From positions 1 to 5,659 of the forward strand of contig JBDZVX010000146.1 in NCBI GenBank assembly GCA_040255925.1: a DNA stretch of 5,659 nucleotides. Direction: 5' to 3'. The DNA is from Nitrolancea sp040255925 (lineage in GTDB: Bacteria > Chloroflexota > Chloroflexia > Thermomicrobiales > Thermomicrobiaceae). This document shows, one piece after another, positions 5,370 through 5,659 of the stretch. Positions within the stretch are counted from its first letter, which is position 1; each line of letters begins with the position of its first letter. Under the pieces are notes generated by a model. That model did no database searches and was not told the origin of the DNA. It was given only the letters and a program-made list of their open reading frames with translations. A program made the translations under genes and the position numbers.

Positions 5370-5659
5370 TCAACGGTTAAGGAACAAGTTCATCAAGTTG
5401 AGCAGTGACTGAAAACCCGTTGGATGGATCTGGACATGCCCCGAGAAGGGAGTATCCAGCTCCGCGATCAGGATTAAGATCAGCCCGAAGACAGCCACCA
5501 TACCGATCGTCATCCCAGCCTGCACCCATATATGCTTCGAGCCGAACAAATACGTGTACGCCACGGTGATCACCCCACCACCCAGCAAGATCACCCACAT
5601 CAGACCCGGCATCCGGCGTTGAGCGCTGAGCAGGCGCATCCGGCGGTCCTGGTCGAGCG
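5370..5659 (-). CDS. DUF4239 (bestrophin-like) membrane protein, C-terminal part (cut by right edge)
   Basis: The reading frame enters from the right edge and runs about 96 residues to a TGA at 5370-5372. The ATG at 5639 is internal: the frame stays open upstream with LDQDRR, which continues naturally into MRLLSAQRRMPGLMW. Two membrane helices follow, WVILLGGGVITVAYTYLFG and the stretch beginning AGMTIGMVAVFGLILIL. The ending AELDTPFSGHVQIHP is typical of DUF4239 (bestrophin-like) proteins, in which an (A/L)LD.PFSG motif closes the last helix. The family is an uncharacterised group of bacterial inner-membrane proteins; a link to bestrophin ion channels is suggested only by fold naming. The N-terminal half, promoter and upstream neighbours lie outside the window. 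It is convergent with the tRNA pair. Confidence 0.8.
   Translation of the reverse strand, partial: LDQDRRMRLLSAQRRMPGLMWVILLGGGVITVAYTYLFGSKHIWVQAGMTIGMVAVFGLILILIAELDTPFSGHVQIHPTGFQSLLNLMNLFLNR

Noticed and set aside
1..5659. Insertion sequence, prophage, CRISPR array or defence system
   Set aside because: No transposase, integrase, cas or toxin motifs, no spaced repeats and no long terminal inverted repeats were seen. All larger intact frames are accounted for by housekeeping-type genes.

Overview
The window is a stretch of ordinary bacterial chromosome. GC content looks to be about 60-65% by eye, and GC-ending codons dominate the genes. The gene families present (PIG-V-like mannosyltransferase, DUF1015, MutS1, DUF4239) together with their sequence style suggest a Chloroflexota bacterium of the Thermomicrobia/Sphaerobacter/Nitrolancea kind. 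This is an inference from recalled family members, not a search result.

Layout from left to right: (1) the N-terminal two thirds or so of a membrane glycosyltransferase of the PIG-V/Mannosyl_trans2 type, on the minus strand and cut by the left edge; (2) a divergent intergenic region of about 270 bases with a plausible -10 box and short direct repeats; (3) a complete DUF1015 gene on the plus strand (901-2208); (4) a 142-base gap holding a GC-rich stem-loop, a TATACT -10 box framed by a 7-bp perfect inverted repeat, and a mini-ORF overlapping the next start; (5) a complete mutS gene (2351-4957); (6) two threonine tRNA genes separated by one base (5068-5143, anticodon GGT; 5145-5220, anticodon CGT), with a -10 box just upstream and a terminator-like hairpin downstream; (7) the C-terminal end of a DUF4239 (bestrophin-like) membrane protein on the minus strand, cut by the right edge and convergent with the tRNAs.

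The genes do not form one pathway. MutS is the mismatch sensor of DNA repair and has no mutL next to it here. The tRNA pair decodes ACC and ACG, threonine codons that are common in these GC-rich genes. DUF1015 is a widespread family without a settled function. The gap before mutS contains its own promoter candidate, so mutS is probably transcribed independently of the DUF1015 gene.

I found no mobile element, CRISPR array, defence cassette or clearly new system. The observations most worth a second look are the DUF1015 protein in which the usual N-terminal APPYD-type motif is replaced, the inverted repeat around the mutS -10 box, and the almost gapless pair of threonine isoacceptor tRNAs.
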